A stretch of 64,000 nucleotides of DNA from Rhodobacteraceae bacterium IMCC1909. Its GTDB lineage: Bacteria > Pseudomonadota > Alphaproteobacteria > Rhodobacterales > Rhodobacteraceae. Within the stretch, counting starts at the first letter, position 1. Every line of letters begins with the position of its first letter. The translations under genes and the position numbers were made by a program. The notes below the pieces were generated by a model. That model was not told where the DNA came from. It did no database searches and saw only the letters and a list, made by a program, of their open reading frames with translations. Below are positions 16,951-25,049 of the stretch, piece by piece. Location: the NCBI GenBank assembly GCA_030704425.1, contig JAPDHM010000003.1:1-64000 (forward strand). The letters run 5' to 3'.

Positions 16951-17037
16951 ACACCTGCGCTGGCGTTAGATTTGGAAATGGTGTTAGACCTTACTCCTGA
17001 GAACGAGCGCATTATATCCACCGATTGTGAGCTATCG

Positions 17038-18051
17038 ATGACAAATCTGCTTAACGCTTTTCCGCTTGCCAGCTTCATCGTTGGACAAGATGGCTATTTG
17101 GTCGGTGCCAATGAGCAGGCGCTGGATTTGTTTGGCAAGGAGATTATTGGGCATACTTCTATGGAAGTCGTTCGCAACCCGAATGTACATGATGCAATTG
17201 AACGTGCCTTGGTACAAAAAACTCGAACGCAATGTGATTGGAGCACGACGCAGGCCACGACCGATGCGGTGTATCACGTTACGGCGAGTTGGATTGAGGC
17301 TGAAGATATTTTAGTCACCTTCAAAGATGTCACAGATATTGAACAGTCGCTCAGGGCGCGCCGCGAATTTGTAACGAATGTCAGTCATGAGCTCAAAACG
17401 CCTCTAACAGCGATGCTTGGGATTTTGGAGACTTTGCAACTCATGGGTCCATCAGACCCAGAAGCACAGCAGAGCTTTCTCGGCATGATGCAAAAAGAGA
17501 CACAAAGGATGAACCGCCTGGTAAGCGATTTATTATCACTCAATTCTGTACAAGCGAATGAGCGGATTCGCCCCTCCACTCCGTTAGATTTACGCGCTTT
17601 GCTTGAGGAGACGGTTACGAGCCTGCAAGGCCTATCCCATAAATCTCATTCACAATTGTTGTTCACACCGCCAAAAACAGCACCCATCGTTGTTGGAGAT
17701 GGAGATCAACTCCGGCAGGTCGTCATTAACCTGATTGAGAATGCCATAAAATACGCAGGACCAGGGAATATTCTTATTGGCTTGAGCGGTATAGATTATC
17801 AGCCGTTATTGCGCTGCGAGGGTGTCAAAATCGCTGTCGAGGATCATGGCTGCGGAATCGCCGCCATTCATATTCCGAGGTTGACTGAGCGATTTTATCG
17901 GGTGGATGACCACCGTGGACGGGACGTTGGTGGCACTGGATTGGGCTTGTCCATCGTCAAACATATTGTCAGCCGGCACCGGGGTCGGATGCGAATCAAA
18001 AGTAGTTTGGGACGCGGGAGCCAATTTGCCATTTACCTTCCAGCAAATTGA
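17038..18051 (+). CDS. phoR: Phosphate regulon sensor histidine kinase PhoR
   Basis: The 337-residue protein (from ATG 17038, giving the family-like start MTNLLNAFPLASFIV) has a PAS-like sensor (VGQDGYLVGANEQALDLFG), a dimerisation domain with His117 in VSHELKTPLTAML, and an ATPase domain with N box LIENAIKYAG, G1 box DHGCGIA and G2 box GTGLGLSIVKHI. No long N-terminal membrane segment is seen, as is usual for this clade. An upstream in-frame start exists at 16978, and the frame opens at 16885 inside the IS6 remnant. The gene heads the phoR-pstSCAB-phoU-phoB cluster and senses Pst/PhoU status to phosphorylate PhoB. The IS end sits where its promoter should be. Confidence 0.93.
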   Translation: MTNLLNAFPLASFIVGQDGYLVGANEQALDLFGKEIIGHTSMEVVRNPNVHDAIERALVQKTRTQCDWSTTQATTDAVYHVTASWIEAEDILVTFKDVTDIEQSLRARREFVTNVSHELKTPLTAMLGILETLQLMGPSDPEAQQSFLGMMQKETQRMNRLVSDLLSLNSVQANERIRPSTPLDLRALLEETVTSLQGLSHKSHSQLLFTPPKTAPIVVGDGDQLRQVVINLIENAIKYAGPGNILIGLSGIDYQPLLRCEGVKIAVEDHGCGIAAIHIPRLTERFYRVDDHRGRDVGGTGLGLSIVKHIVSRHRGRMRIKSSLGRGSQFAIYLPAN

Positions 18052-18067
18052 TTTGGGTTTTTTTAAA

Positions 18068-18096
18068 ATGTCATAAAACTGTTACAAGCCTGTCGC
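18068..18096 (+). promoter_or_regulatory. Pho box upstream of pstS
   Basis: TGTCAT at 18069, TGTTAC at 18080 and TGTCGC at 18091 are direct repeats spaced exactly 11 bp, separated by AT-rich AAAAC and AAGCC. The first two form ATGTCATAAAACTGTTAC, almost the enterobacterial PhoB consensus. The pst operon is thus very likely induced by phosphate starvation through its own PhoB. Confidence 0.9.
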
Positions 18097-18166
18097 ATAA
18101 GCTTTGCAAAAGACCGTTAGGCCTGGGTCAGACGAAAGTCAGACTCAGTTGCTTTAGGAGATTGCA

Positions 18167-19195
18167 ATGTACAAGCTCACAACAACCCTAGTTACCGCGG
18201 CTTTGTCCGCATCGGCAGGCATGTCTCTCGCCCGCGACCAAATCCAAATTGCAGGATCATCGACCGTCCTACCTTATGCTTCAATTGTTGCAGAGGCCTT
18301 TGGAGAAAACTTTGACTATCCAACGCCGGTGGTTGAATCCGGGGGATCCTCGGGCGGCATGAAACGATTTTGCACTGGATTGGGTGAAAATACGATAGAT
18401 ATCGCGAATTCTTCGCGCCGCATAAAAGACAGCGAAAGAGCGGCATGCGCAGAGCAAGGCGTAACAGAAATTATCGAAATTCGAATTGGTTACGATGGAA
18501 TTGTGTTTGCCTCTGATATTGAGGGACAAAAATTTGCGTTCCATCCGGTGGACATCTATCGAGCTTTAGCGGCGCAATTGCCAATGGAAGGTGAAATGCG
18601 AGCCAACAATTATACCGATTGGTCTGAGATCGACGCAAAATTCACTGCGCAGCCCATAAAGGCCTATATCCCCGGTACGAAGCATGGCACGCGCGAAGTG
18701 TTTGAAGAAAAAGTTCTTCTCGCAGGTTGTGAATCCTCTGGAGCTTTGGCTGAAATACTGTCGCTCAATGGTGGTGACAGCAAAGCTGCTGAGGCTGCTT
18801 GTATGACGGTGCGCACCGATGGGATTTCTGTGGATATTGACGGAGATTACACGGAAACACTGGCGTCCATTGCGTCTAATAAAAATGGAATTGGCGTTTT
18901 TGGTCTCTCATTTTATGAAAACAACACTGACAAGCTGCAAGTTGCGACAATATCGGATGTCATACCCTCGACTGAAAGCATTGCTTCAGGCGATTACCCT
19001 GTTTCACGTCCGCTCTACTTTTATGTGAAAAAAGCACATATCAGCGTAATCCCTGGACTCAAAGACTATGCTGCGTTTTTCACTGCGGAGGAGATCGCCG
19101 GCCCAGATGGTCCACTGGCTGAATATGGCTTGGTTGCCGATCCACTTCTAGAGCAAACTCAAGAGCAGATTGAAAACGAAACAACCATGCAGTGA
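18167..19195 (+). CDS. pstS: Phosphate ABC transporter substrate-binding protein PstS
   Basis: The 342-residue precursor has a Sec signal peptide ending near GMSLARD and the PstS phosphate-binding loops, including IAGSSTVLPYASIVAEAFG and ESGGSSGGMKRFC. The later segments TDWSEIDAKF and PGTKHGTREVFEE are typical of the family. It captures phosphate in the periplasm for PstCAB. It begins 71 bases after the Pho box and has the ribosome binding site TAGGAGA. A hairpin follows the gene, which may raise PstS yield relative to the permease. The C-terminal LEQTQEQIENET tail resembles the longer roseobacter PstS form. Confidence 0.96.
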   Translation: MYKLTTTLVTAALSASAGMSLARDQIQIAGSSTVLPYASIVAEAFGENFDYPTPVVESGGSSGGMKRFCTGLGENTIDIANSSRRIKDSERAACAEQGVTEIIEIRIGYDGIVFASDIEGQKFAFHPVDIYRALAAQLPMEGEMRANNYTDWSEIDAKFTAQPIKAYIPGTKHGTREVFEEKVLLAGCESSGALAEILSLNGGDSKAAEAACMTVRTDGISVDIDGDYTETLASIASNKNGIGVFGLSFYENNTDKLQVATISDVIPSTESIASGDYPVSRPLYFYVKKAHISVIPGLKDYAAFFTAEEIAGPDGPLAEYGLVADPLLEQTQEQIENETTMQ

Positions 19196-19222
19196 AGCCA
19201 CGCGCGTGGTGCAATTCCCTGA

Positions 19223-19250
19223 GCCTTGCCTAGAGACATTTGGGCAAGGC
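19223..19250 (+). promoter_or_regulatory. Hairpin between pstS and pstC
   Basis: GCCTTGCC at 19223-19230 pairs perfectly with GGCAAGGC at 19243-19250, followed by CAAAACTTT. A stem at this place would stabilise the pstS transcript or partly terminate it, giving more PstS than membrane subunits. Confidence 0.65.
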
Positions 19251-19267
19251 CAAAACTTTAGGACAAC

Positions 19268-20512
19268 ATGCTGACTCACATTCTAATTCTGATGGTTCTT
19301 GCCTTGGCACTGTTGGGGTTTTGGCTAGGCAAACGAAAGGTCATTTTGGCTGCAACATCTTTGCATTCATTGCCTGTGCATTATGCTTCCTATGTCCTGC
19401 TGATGACGATATTGCCGGCTTCACTCACCCTGGCCGTCTGGAGCCTGGCTGCGCCCTGGCTGCTCCATGATCAATCTTTGACAATTTCAAACACCAATAA
19501 CACTCTGGCTCAAACCGACACAGCGCTCAAGTCTACCGTGGTGATCATTGTCGCCGTTTTGTCTCTATTTTTTTCGATGCGGAAGGTATCGCCCGAGTTC
19601 CGGGCTCGCAATGTTGTTGAGAAATTTATTCTAGCCGCTCTGATGATTTGTGCTGCCCTTGCTATCCTGACCACGGTTGGGATTGTAGTATCAATGGTGT
19701 TTGAGACAGCTCATTTTCTCAATCTACACAGCTGGAAAGATTTCTTTTTTGGTCTGGACTGGTCACCTAACTTTCACGGTGACAGCGCCCTATCAATTTT
19801 GCCGTTACTCTGGGGAACTCTGTATATCTCTTGTGTGGCGCTTTTGGTTGCGGTGCCTGTCGGTTTGTTATCTGCTATTTACTTATCGGAATATGCCTCG
19901 AGTCGCATCCGTTCCATTGCAAAGCCTTTACTCGAAGTTTTGGCAGGGATACCCACGATCGTATATGGCCTTTTCGCTTTGCTCACCTTTGGGCCATTCT
20001 TGAGGGATCTGTTCGGGCCGGAGGGCTTCTTTGCCGTTGGTTGGATGAGCGATACACGCTCGGTGGCGACGGCGGGTATCGTCATGGGAATTATGCTCAT
20101 TCCCTTTGTCTCATCTCTGTCAGATGACATTATTAATGCAGTTCCACAATCACTCAGGGACGGCTCTTTTGGGCTCGGCGCAACGCAATCTGAAACCATC
20201 AAACATGTGCTACTGCCTGCAGCACTGCCGGGGATCGTTGGCGCAATCCTTTTAGCGGCATCGCGTGCCATTGGCGAAACAATGATTGTCGTTCTAGGCG
20301 CTGGCGCGATTGCGCGTTTCACAGGCAACCCGCTAGAAGCCTTAACCACCGTGACAACACGTATTGTTAGTCAATTGACCGGAGATGGAGATTTTAACAG
20401 CCCCGAAACATTGGTGGCTTTCGCCCTTGGCCTCACCCTATTTGCACTGACCTTGGGGCTAAATATCTTTGCACTCTACTACGTCAGAAAATATCGCGAG
20501 CAATACGAATGA
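19268..20512 (+). CDS. pstC: Phosphate ABC transporter permease PstC
   Basis: This 414-residue membrane protein starts with two N-terminal hydrophobic segments absent from short PstC proteins, followed by the binding-protein-dependent permease domain. The EAA-type loop contacting PstB is visible in LRDGSFGLGATQSETIKHVL, and AIGETMIVVLGAG follows it. It pairs with PstA in the inner membrane. The last codons overlap pstA by four bases (ATGA). The extra N-terminal region (about 120 residues) is usual in alphaproteobacterial PstC. Confidence 0.95.
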   Translation: MLTHILILMVLALALLGFWLGKRKVILAATSLHSLPVHYASYVLLMTILPASLTLAVWSLAAPWLLHDQSLTISNTNNTLAQTDTALKSTVVIIVAVLSLFFSMRKVSPEFRARNVVEKFILAALMICAALAILTTVGIVVSMVFETAHFLNLHSWKDFFFGLDWSPNFHGDSALSILPLLWGTLYISCVALLVAVPVGLLSAIYLSEYASSRIRSIAKPLLEVLAGIPTIVYGLFALLTFGPFLRDLFGPEGFFAVGWMSDTRSVATAGIVMGIMLIPFVSSLSDDIINAVPQSLRDGSFGLGATQSETIKHVLLPAALPGIVGAILLAASRAIGETMIVVLGAGAIARFTGNPLEALTTVTTRIVSQLTGDGDFNSPETLVAFALGLTLFALTLGLNIFALYYVRKYREQYE

Positions 20513-21837
20513 TTGAGCCAAATCCACATAAATCACTTTTTGTCGCAAGCGCGCAAACCAAACGACGTGCGACTGCAGAGAAGCGTTTTCACATGCTCGG
20601 ACTGACCGCTATTTTTATTGCCCTATCCATGCTTGCCATTCTTATGACGACGATTGTCACAAAAGGCTCTGGCGCTTTTCAACAGAGTTTTATCACACTG
20701 GACGTTGCTCTGTTGGAAGCAAAGCTCGACAAAAAAGGGACGCGAAATCCGGACAACCTAAAGAAAGTTACGACCTTTGGGTATGCGCCCTTGATCAAAG
20801 CGGCCATGGAACAGATTGTTGTAGCCCGTGGCATTGAAACAGACCTCACATCAAAGGACATGGCCGCGATTGTTTCTAAAAGCGCCGCTGCGCAGATGCG
20901 CGATCGCGTCTTGAACGATCCACGCTTGATTGGAACCACAACTGAATTCAAGTTTCTGGCAAATTCCTGGATTGATGGCTATCTGAAAGGGCGCGTGACG
21001 CGGGAAACGATTGGAAAAAATAAGAATATATCAAGTGCGCAGTTGGACTTTGCCGACCGACTCATTGAGCTTGGTATCATTGAAAAATCGTTTAATATTC
21101 AATTTATTTTGGGTGCAGATGCCTCTGATCAGCGACCAGAGGATGCGGGCATTGGCGTGGCGATAATCGGCTCTTTTGCCATGATGTGCGTTGTTTTGCT
21201 GCTGGCTTTGCCGATTGGCGTGGCCGCCTCCATTTATTTGGAAGAATTTGCCCCCGAAAACCGCCTCACTGATTTTATCGAAGTCAATGTAGCAAATCTG
21301 GCGGCTGTTCCTTCGATCGTTTTCGGGATTTTGGGTTTAGCGTTTTTTATCAATATGATGCATTTGCCACAATCTGCACCCCTGGTTGGGGGGCTGGTGC
21401 TCACCCTTATGACTTTGCCCACAATAATTATCTCGACTCGAGCAGCTTTGAAAGCGGTTCCGCCAAGTATCCGCAGTGCAGCACTCGGGGTCGGTGCATC
21501 GAAAATGCAAACCACTATTCATCATGTCTTGCCATTGGCGACGCCAGGGATCTTGACTGGAACAATCCTTGGCCTGGCGCAGGCTTTGGGCGAAACTGCG
21601 CCGCTCTTGTTGATTGGCATGATTGGGTATGTGGCGACGAATATGCCCGAAACAGTGTCTCAAGGTCTTTTCTCGCCAAACTCTGCCATGCCAGCGCAAA
21701 TCTATGAATGGGCCAAACGTGCGGACCCAGCATTTTATGAGCGGGCATGGGGCGGGATAATTATATTGCTGATCTTTTTGGTAACAATGAACCTAATTGC
21801 AGTAAGACTGCGGCGGCGCTTCGAACGGAGATGGTAG
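20509..21837 (+). CDS. pstA: Phosphate ABC transporter permease PstA
   Basis: The 442-residue protein has a long N-terminal region typical of alphaproteobacterial PstA (a first membrane helix, then a soluble insert of roughly 150 residues before the permease domain). The permease domain carries the coupling loop in [20 protein letters not shown] and [12 protein letters not shown]. It forms the channel with PstC. Overlap with pstC and the five-base gap to pstB show tight co-translation. Confidence 0.95.
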   Translation: MIEPNPHKSLFVASAQTKRRATAEKRFHMLGLTAIFIALSMLAILMTTIVTKGSGAFQQSFITLDVALLEAKLDKKGTRNPDNLKKVTTFGYAPLIKAAMEQIVVARGIETDLTSKDMAAIVSKSAAAQMRDRVLNDPRLIGTTTEFKFLANSWIDGYLKGRVTRETIGKNKNISSAQLDFADRLIELGIIEKSFNIQFILGADASDQRPEDAGIGVAIIGSFAMMCVVLLLALPIGVAASIYLEEFAPENRLTDFIEVNVANLAAVPSIVFGILGLAFFINMMHLPQSAPLVGGLVLTLMTLPTIIISTRAALKAVPPSIRSAALGVGASKMQTTIHHVLPLATPGILTGTILGLAQALGETAPLLLIGMIGYVATNMPETVSQGLFSPNSAMPAQIYEWAKRADPAFYERAWGGIIILLIFLVTMNLIAVRLRRRFERRW

Positions 21838-21841
21838 ACCT

Positions 21842-22645
21842 ATGAACGAAAATATTATCAGTCATGAGGAATTGGCTATGACCTCTCAAACAATAAAAAT
21901 AAGTGCACGCAATGTGGATGTTCATTATGATAAGACACATGCGATCAGAGGCGTCTGTGCAGAAATTCCATCCAACAGCGTGACTGCGTTTATTGGTCCC
22001 TCTGGCTGCGGGAAATCGACGTTTCTCAGGTGCTTGAATCGGATGAATGATACGATTAAAAACTGTCAGGTAAGCGGTGATATTATGCTCGATGGGGAGG
22101 ATATTTACGATCCTAAAGTAGACCCAGTTCAGCTGCGTGCCAAAGTCGGCATGGTGTTTCAAAAGCCAAACCCTTTTCCAAAATCCATCTATGACAATGT
22201 AGCCTATGGCCCCCGCATCCATGGGCTTGCTCGCGATAAGTCCGACCTTGATGGAATTGTGGAGCAAGCATTGCGCCGCGCAGCCATTTGGGGAGAAGTC
22301 AAAGACCGATTGAGCGCGCCGGGCACTGGCCTGTCTGGCGGGCAACAGCAACGGGTTTGTATTGCCCGCGCTATTGCCACAGCACCAGAGGTTTTGCTGA
22401 TGGATGAACCCTGCTCTGCGCTGGATCCGATTGCCACGGCACAAATCGAAGAGTTGATCGATGAATTGCGGCAAAATTATGCCGTTGTCATTGTCACACA
22501 CTCCATGCACCAAGCTGCCAGGATTAGCCAAAAGACAGCTTTCTTTCACATGGGCACTTTGGTGGAATTTGGAGATACGAAGACAGTTTTTACCAACCCG
22601 AGCGATCCGCAGACAGAGAGTTACATTACCGGACGCATAGGCTAG
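21842..22645 (+). CDS. pstB: Phosphate ABC transporter ATP-binding protein PstB
   Basis: The 267-residue ATPase contains Walker [10 protein letters not shown] (residues 52-60), the PstB-typical [12 protein letters not shown], the Q-loop region [12 protein letters not shown], signature LSGGQQQR and Walker [14 protein letters not shown]. The switch His is in [10 protein letters not shown]. It powers phosphate uptake by PstCA. The first 12 residues may not be translated, since a second ATG (MTSQTIKIS) gives a more usual length. Confidence 0.97.
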   Translation: MNENIISHEELAMTSQTIKISARNVDVHYDKTHAIRGVCAEIPSNSVTAFIGPSGCGKSTFLRCLNRMNDTIKNCQVSGDIMLDGEDIYDPKVDPVQLRAKVGMVFQKPNPFPKSIYDNVAYGPRIHGLARDKSDLDGIVEQALRRAAIWGEVKDRLSAPGTGLSGGQQQRVCIARAIATAPEVLLMDEPCSALDPIATAQIEELIDELRQNYAVVIVTHSMHQAARISQKTAFFHMGTLVEFGDTKTVFTNPSDPQTESYITGRIG

Positions 22646-22654
22646 GAGAGAAAA

Positions 22655-23374
22655 ATGAGCTCAGATCAACATATCCGCACAGCATTCGATCGTGACCTTG
22701 ACCAATTGCTAGCTCAAATGCTGCGCATGGGGGGCTTGGTAGAAGTCGCCATTCTAAAAGCTGCAAAATCATTTGAGACTCAAGATGTACAACTGGCTGA
22801 CGAAGTGCGCGCGGCTGATCGCATTATTGATGACATTGAAGCACAGATAAACGAGGATGTTGCCAGCATTATTGCCCTGCAAGCGCCCGCGGCGCGGGAT
22901 CTGCGGCTGCTTTTGTCGATCTTAAAAGTTGCCGGAAACTTGGAGCGTATCGGCGATTATGCGAAAAATATGGCAAAGCGCACGCACCTATTGCTGCAGT
23001 TGCCGAATATCGAAAACTCATCCAGCTCCCTTCGGCGCTTGTCGCGTGAAGTTCAGTTGATGCTCAAAGACAGTCTTGATGCCTATGTTCAGCGTGATAC
23101 TGAATTGGCCAAAGATGTGATCTCCCGCGATAATGACGTCGATGAACTTTACAATGGCCTGTTTAGGCAGTTTGTGACACATATGATGGAAGATCCGCGT
23201 AATATTACGGCCTGCCTGCATCTGCATTTTATTGCGAAAAATATCGAACGCATGGGGGATCATGTAACCTCTATTGCAGAGCAGGTGGTTCTTGTCGTCA
23301 CCGGTCAAATGCCCAGCGAGAGCCGCCCCAAGGGTGATCTCACCTCAATCGACGTAACATTATCTCAGGAATAG
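22655..23374 (+). CDS. phoU: Phosphate signalling regulator PhoU
   Basis: The 239-residue all-helical protein has two PhoU repeats. Metal-binding motifs are visible in each: EVRAADRIIDDIE in the first and ISRDNDVDELYNGLF in the second. HFIAKNIERMGDHVTSIAE in the second repeat is diagnostic. PhoU links Pst transporter state to PhoR and keeps the kinase inactive when phosphate is plentiful. The gene starts nine bases after pstB with an AGGAGAG site. Confidence 0.96.
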   Translation: MSSDQHIRTAFDRDLDQLLAQMLRMGGLVEVAILKAAKSFETQDVQLADEVRAADRIIDDIEAQINEDVASIIALQAPAARDLRLLLSILKVAGNLERIGDYAKNMAKRTHLLLQLPNIENSSSSLRRLSREVQLMLKDSLDAYVQRDTELAKDVISRDNDVDELYNGLFRQFVTHMMEDPRNITACLHLHFIAKNIERMGDHVTSIAEQVVLVVTGQMPSESRPKGDLTSIDVTLSQE

Positions 23375-23377
23375 GAC

Positions 23378-24064
23378 ATGCAAGCGCGTCCCAAAATACT
23401 GATTGTCGAAGACGAACCAGCACAGCGCGAAATTTTGCTTTACCACTTGAAAAAGGCTGGGTTTGAAGCGCTATGGGCCGAAAACGGTGAAGAGGGTCTC
23501 CTCTTGGCGCAAGAAAGTCTGCCTGATATGCTGATCTTGGACTGGATGTTGCCAAAGTTGTCAGGATTGGAAGTCTGTCGTCGACTGCGCGCACATCAAG
23601 ACACGAAACACATTCCAATTATCTTGCTATCGGCACGATCTGAAGAGGCCGATAAAGTGCAAGGCTTGGATATTGGCGCCGATGATTATGTTGCCAAACC
23701 CTACTCTGTTATAGAATTAATGGCGCGTGTAAAAACCCAATTGCGCCGAAACAGAGCAAGCCTACTAGGCGCGCAATTACGCTTTCAAGATATTGTCTTA
23801 GATGCAGCCGCCCACAAAGTTTTTCGGGCGGGCATGGAAATAAAACTGGGGCCGAAAGAATTCAAATTACTTGCAACCTTTATAGAAAAGCACGGCCGGG
23901 TGCTGTCTCGCAACCAACTTTTAGACCAGGTCTGGGGCCAAAATATCTATGTCGACAGCCGCACAGTCGATGTGCATGTGGGCCGTTTGCGAAAGTCGCT
24001 TATGCAACATGGCGGCGATAACCCGCTGCGCACCGTCCGCGGCACCGGCTATGCACTTGGATGA
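23378..24064 (+). CDS. phoB: Phosphate regulon response regulator PhoB
   Basis: The 228-residue protein has a receiver domain with acidic residues in VEDE, the phospho-accepting Asp55 in LILDWMLP, and the Lys in YVAKPYS, followed by an OmpR/PhoB-type winged helix (GPKEFKLLATFIEKHGRVLS and VDVHVGRLRKSL). It binds Pho boxes such as the one before pstS. It starts three bases after phoU. Together with phoR at the other end, the cluster forms a self-contained phosphate-starvation circuit. Confidence 0.97.
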   Translation: MQARPKILIVEDEPAQREILLYHLKKAGFEALWAENGEEGLLLAQESLPDMLILDWMLPKLSGLEVCRRLRAHQDTKHIPIILLSARSEEADKVQGLDIGADDYVAKPYSVIELMARVKTQLRRNRASLLGAQLRFQDIVLDAAAHKVFRAGMEIKLGPKEFKLLATFIEKHGRVLSRNQLLDQVWGQNIYVDSRTVDVHVGRLRKSLMQHGGDNPLRTVRGTGYALG

Positions 24065-24249
24065 CAATAAATATGTCCGTCGTCAGGGATGGCGTCAAAT
24101 CCATTCATTTGGGAAAAGCGGAAGATGCGCTCAATTCAACGGAAGAAAATGTCGACTTATGGCAAAACGGTTATTTGGTAGAAGAAGCTGCAAAGCATGC
24201 GCCGGTGCAGTGGCGCTCTATTGAAGACGAAATGGAGTCAGACGAATGA
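24061..24249 (+). pseudogene. Small unidentified gene after phoB, cut by IS6 remnant C
   Basis: A frame of 62 codons starts with ATG overlapping the phoB stop (ATGA), with a second ATG at 24073. The product is acidic (KAEDALNSTEENVDLWQNGY) and I do not recognise it. Its last codons (ESDE and stop) come from the end of IS6 remnant C, so the original gene was probably longer and lost its 3' part when the element inserted. Coupling to phoB suggests it belonged to the pho operon. Confidence 0.5.
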
Positions 24250-24366
24250 GAACTCGCATCGAATTACTGGCGCAGTCTGAATCTATGCGCTCAATAATTG
24301 GCACCACTCAGTAAGAGCAGCGGCACGGTTCAGCTTGAAATTGTCTCGTGAGTAGAAGTGGCGTTA
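24238..24366 (-). mobile_element. IS6-family remnant C (3' end of the transposase)
   Basis: This segment is a diverged direct repeat of the left end of remnant B at 16536-16663, sharing TATGCGCTCAATAATTGGC, CACTCAGTAAGAGC and AGCTTGAAATTGTCTC. Both begin TCAGACGAATGAGAACTC. Only the last part of the transposase remains. B and C lie in the same orientation on either side of phoR-phoB. Confidence 0.85.
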
Positions 24367-24637
24367 CCAAACAAAACCACCCCTGAATGAATTTACACTC
24401 CCAACACTAAAGGGCCGTGGTCCGAGACGCGGGGCCCTGGGATTGGGGGCCCCGGTCCGTGGTCCTGAGGCTTACCTGCAGAGATTAGGCACAGTAACCC
24501 CCCTACGCTTCCCGTGATCGTCCACACAGTCTCGGTCACACAGCAGTCACACCCACTTTGACTTTTATCGTGAAAGTTGGATAATAACTCTCCACAACAG
24601 ATAAGGTGTGACAGTTAAATCTGGTATATTTTCTTGG
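24367..24637. other. Non-coding right end of the tRNA-Phe element
   Basis: No gene is seen. GGGGCCC at 24431-24437 can pair with GGGCCCC at about 24447-24453. The 9-mer CCGTGGTCC occurs at 24415 and 24457 and also at 15038 and 15166. CAGTAACCCCC occurs at 24492 and at 15099. The shared motifs link this end to the stretch after the helicase gene. Confidence 0.55.
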
Positions 24638-24713
24638 ATTTAAGTGGTGCCCGGGGGCGGATTTGAACCACCGACACGAGGATTTTCAGTCCACTGCTCT
24701 ACCCCTGAGCTAC
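24638..24713 (-). repeat. Right attachment-site repeat inside intact tRNA-Phe
   Basis: This 76-bp sequence is identical to 9809-9884 and covers tRNA-Phe from its last base of the 5' acceptor strand through CCA plus seven bases. Because this copy restores a complete tRNA, the element lies to its left and integration left the tRNA functional. Confidence 0.95.
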
Positions 24714-24719
24714 CCGGGC
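24645..24719 (-). tRNA. tRNA-Phe (GAA)
   Basis: On the minus strand GCCCGGG at the 5' end pairs with CCCGGGC before the discriminator A and encoded CCA. The anticodon loop CTGAAAA gives anticodon GAA. The T-arm has GGTTCAAATCC. It is 75 bases including CCA. It lies after yacG on the same strand and serves as the integration site of the element to its left. Confidence 0.96.
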
Positions 24720-24875
24720 GTGGGTGAGGAACTTCCTCGAGGCTGATGCGTATTTAGGCGACCCGCTTGGGACTGTCCAGCTGATTCCGTGGATTTTCTT
24801 TGCAAAAAGGTCGAAAATGAAATTTGCAGGATTTGAAATGGTCTGGCCTCTGCCTCGGTCGGTTACACTGCGGGG

Positions 24876-25049
24876 CTAGACCTCCGGGTCGCCGGCTTCG
24901 GGTTCCACTTCAGAGCCATCGCTTTCATCATCATTTGCAATCACATAGCCGCCAATCAACCATTTGCTGAGGTCGATGTCTTTGCAGCGGGCAGAGCAAA
25001 AGGGCCGGTGCTCTGGTTCGGTTGGCTTTTTGCAGATAGGGCAACTCAT
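24876..25049 (-). CDS. yacG: DNA gyrase inhibitor YacG (zinc-binding)
   Basis: The 57-residue product is MSCPICKKP at the N-terminus and RPFCSARCKDIDLSKWL in the middle, the four-Cys zinc site (Cys-x2-Cys and Cys-x3-Cys) and following motif of YacG, with an acidic tail. YacG binds gyrase subunit B in Escherichia coli. Its start overlaps the stop of the RNase E/G gene by four bases, so it ends the murA-hisD-infA block of minus-strand genes. Confidence 0.92.
   Translation of the reverse strand: MSCPICKKPTEPEHRPFCSARCKDIDLSKWLIGGYVIANDDESDGSEVEPEAGDPEV

Noticed and set aside
16885-17037. Extended N-terminus of PhoR from 16885
   Set aside because: The first residues are encoded by the IS6 end; the family-like sequence starts at 17038.
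9809-24713. Conjugative element or prophage
   Set aside because: No relaxase, type IV secretion, capsid, terminase or lysis gene is seen in the interval.
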